From the NCBI RefSeq assembly GCF_024763615.1, contig NC_077222.1, forward strand, positions 65,906,001-65,970,000: a stretch of DNA of 64,000 nucleotides, in the 5' to 3' direction. This document shows, in pieces, positions 63,530 through 64,000 of this stretch. Every line of letters starts with the position of its first letter. The stretch's first letter is position 1. A program made the translations under genes and the position numbers. This DNA is from Phlebotomus papatasi (Eukaryota > Arthropoda > Insecta > Diptera > Psychodidae). Below the pieces are notes generated by a model that was given only the letters and a program-made list of their open reading frames with translations, was not told where the DNA came from and did no database searches.

Positions 63530-64000
63530 TCTCCTGAAGTGGGCGTGATCTGAAATCAAATATCCCTTATGTTTATCTATTTTTATTGCATTGTACGGTG
63601 AAAAAAATGTAATAATTTTTAATCAAATATATGAATTTTATTAAATTAAAGTCTTGTCAACTCTTTCTGATGCAGTTGACTTAATAATATTTTATTTTTT
63701 AAGGAATTCAAGACTAAGTCTTTATCGATTATACGATGATTCACAGACCACTAAAACACGTAAATAATTTGATAAAATAAATCATTCTATACTTTCAAAT
63801 ACTTGAATTTTTTTTTTTATTCTACCAAAATTTCATATTTTGTACAGAATATGAATCTAATTTCAGAAAAGAATGCTACAAATTTTTCTAGTAATGGCCA
63901 AGATTTAGTGTGAAGATTGAAGATTTTTATATTTGCTTTTAAGAATTTTAGATGAAGCCTTCAGGTTTAGGGTACCTGGAAGTTATGACAATGCGGACAT
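63530..64000. other. AT-rich DNA to the window edge
   Basis: No recognisable feature. The final GGTACCTGGAAGTTATGACA is a little more balanced but too short to interpret. Confidence 0.35.

Noticed and set aside
1..64000. CRISPR arrays, operons, prophage or toxin modules
   Set aside because: Composition, introns and transposon types are those of an animal nuclear genome. No regularly spaced direct-repeat array was seen.

Overview
This is AT-rich animal nuclear DNA with spliced genes, long introns, a non-LTR retrotransposon, tRNA-derived SINEs and very many short foldback (MITE-like) elements. The FAM43-type protein and the C2H2 zinc-finger protein point to an insect, most likely a dipteran. 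A nematoceran such as a sand fly or mosquito would fit the base composition and repeat load, but that is inference from reading alone.

Only two host genes can be supported firmly. (1) On the + strand, two exons (13838-14139 and 17809-19068) encode most of a FAM43-family protein with a PID/PTB domain; the first coding exon was not found and probably lies further left. (2) On the - strand, a large exon (43976-45764) encodes a 507-residue protein with a long low-complexity N-terminus and two C-terminal C2H2 fingers. Its 5' exons and promoter should lie to the right, where GATC/CGATCG-rich, moderately GC-rich stretches (about 46, 52-54 and 57.5-60.6 kb) look regulatory. Three short exon-like open stretches (5521-5725, 23116-23386, 28274-28399) are weak candidates.

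The main mobile element is a near-intact non-LTR retrotransposon of about 5.1 kb on the - strand (6617-11698). It has a 5' leader with three hairpin units, ORF1 (PHD-like finger, coiled coil, basic C-terminus), an overlapping ORF2 (endonuclease plus reverse transcriptase) and an (AATTC)n tail. It resembles the CR1/L2-like part of the Jockey superfamily. If the FAM43 first exon lies to its left, it sits antisense in that gene's first intron.

The rest is dominated by foldback elements, about 35 of which are listed. Many begin with TAGGG/TAAGG and end with the complement. Others look like pogo/mariner (CAGTAG..., TA-flanked) or piggyBac (TTAA-CCC...) derivatives. Several are nested. In two cases a second copy elsewhere in the window preserves the empty insertion site, so the insertion and its TA duplication can be read directly from this sequence.

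I found no CRISPR array, operon, viral genome, toxin system or clearly new gene system. What is worth following up is the density, nesting and shared termini of the foldback elements, the structured leader of the retrotransposon, and the candidate exons and regulatory clusters. All foldback boundaries were read by eye and may be off by a few bases.
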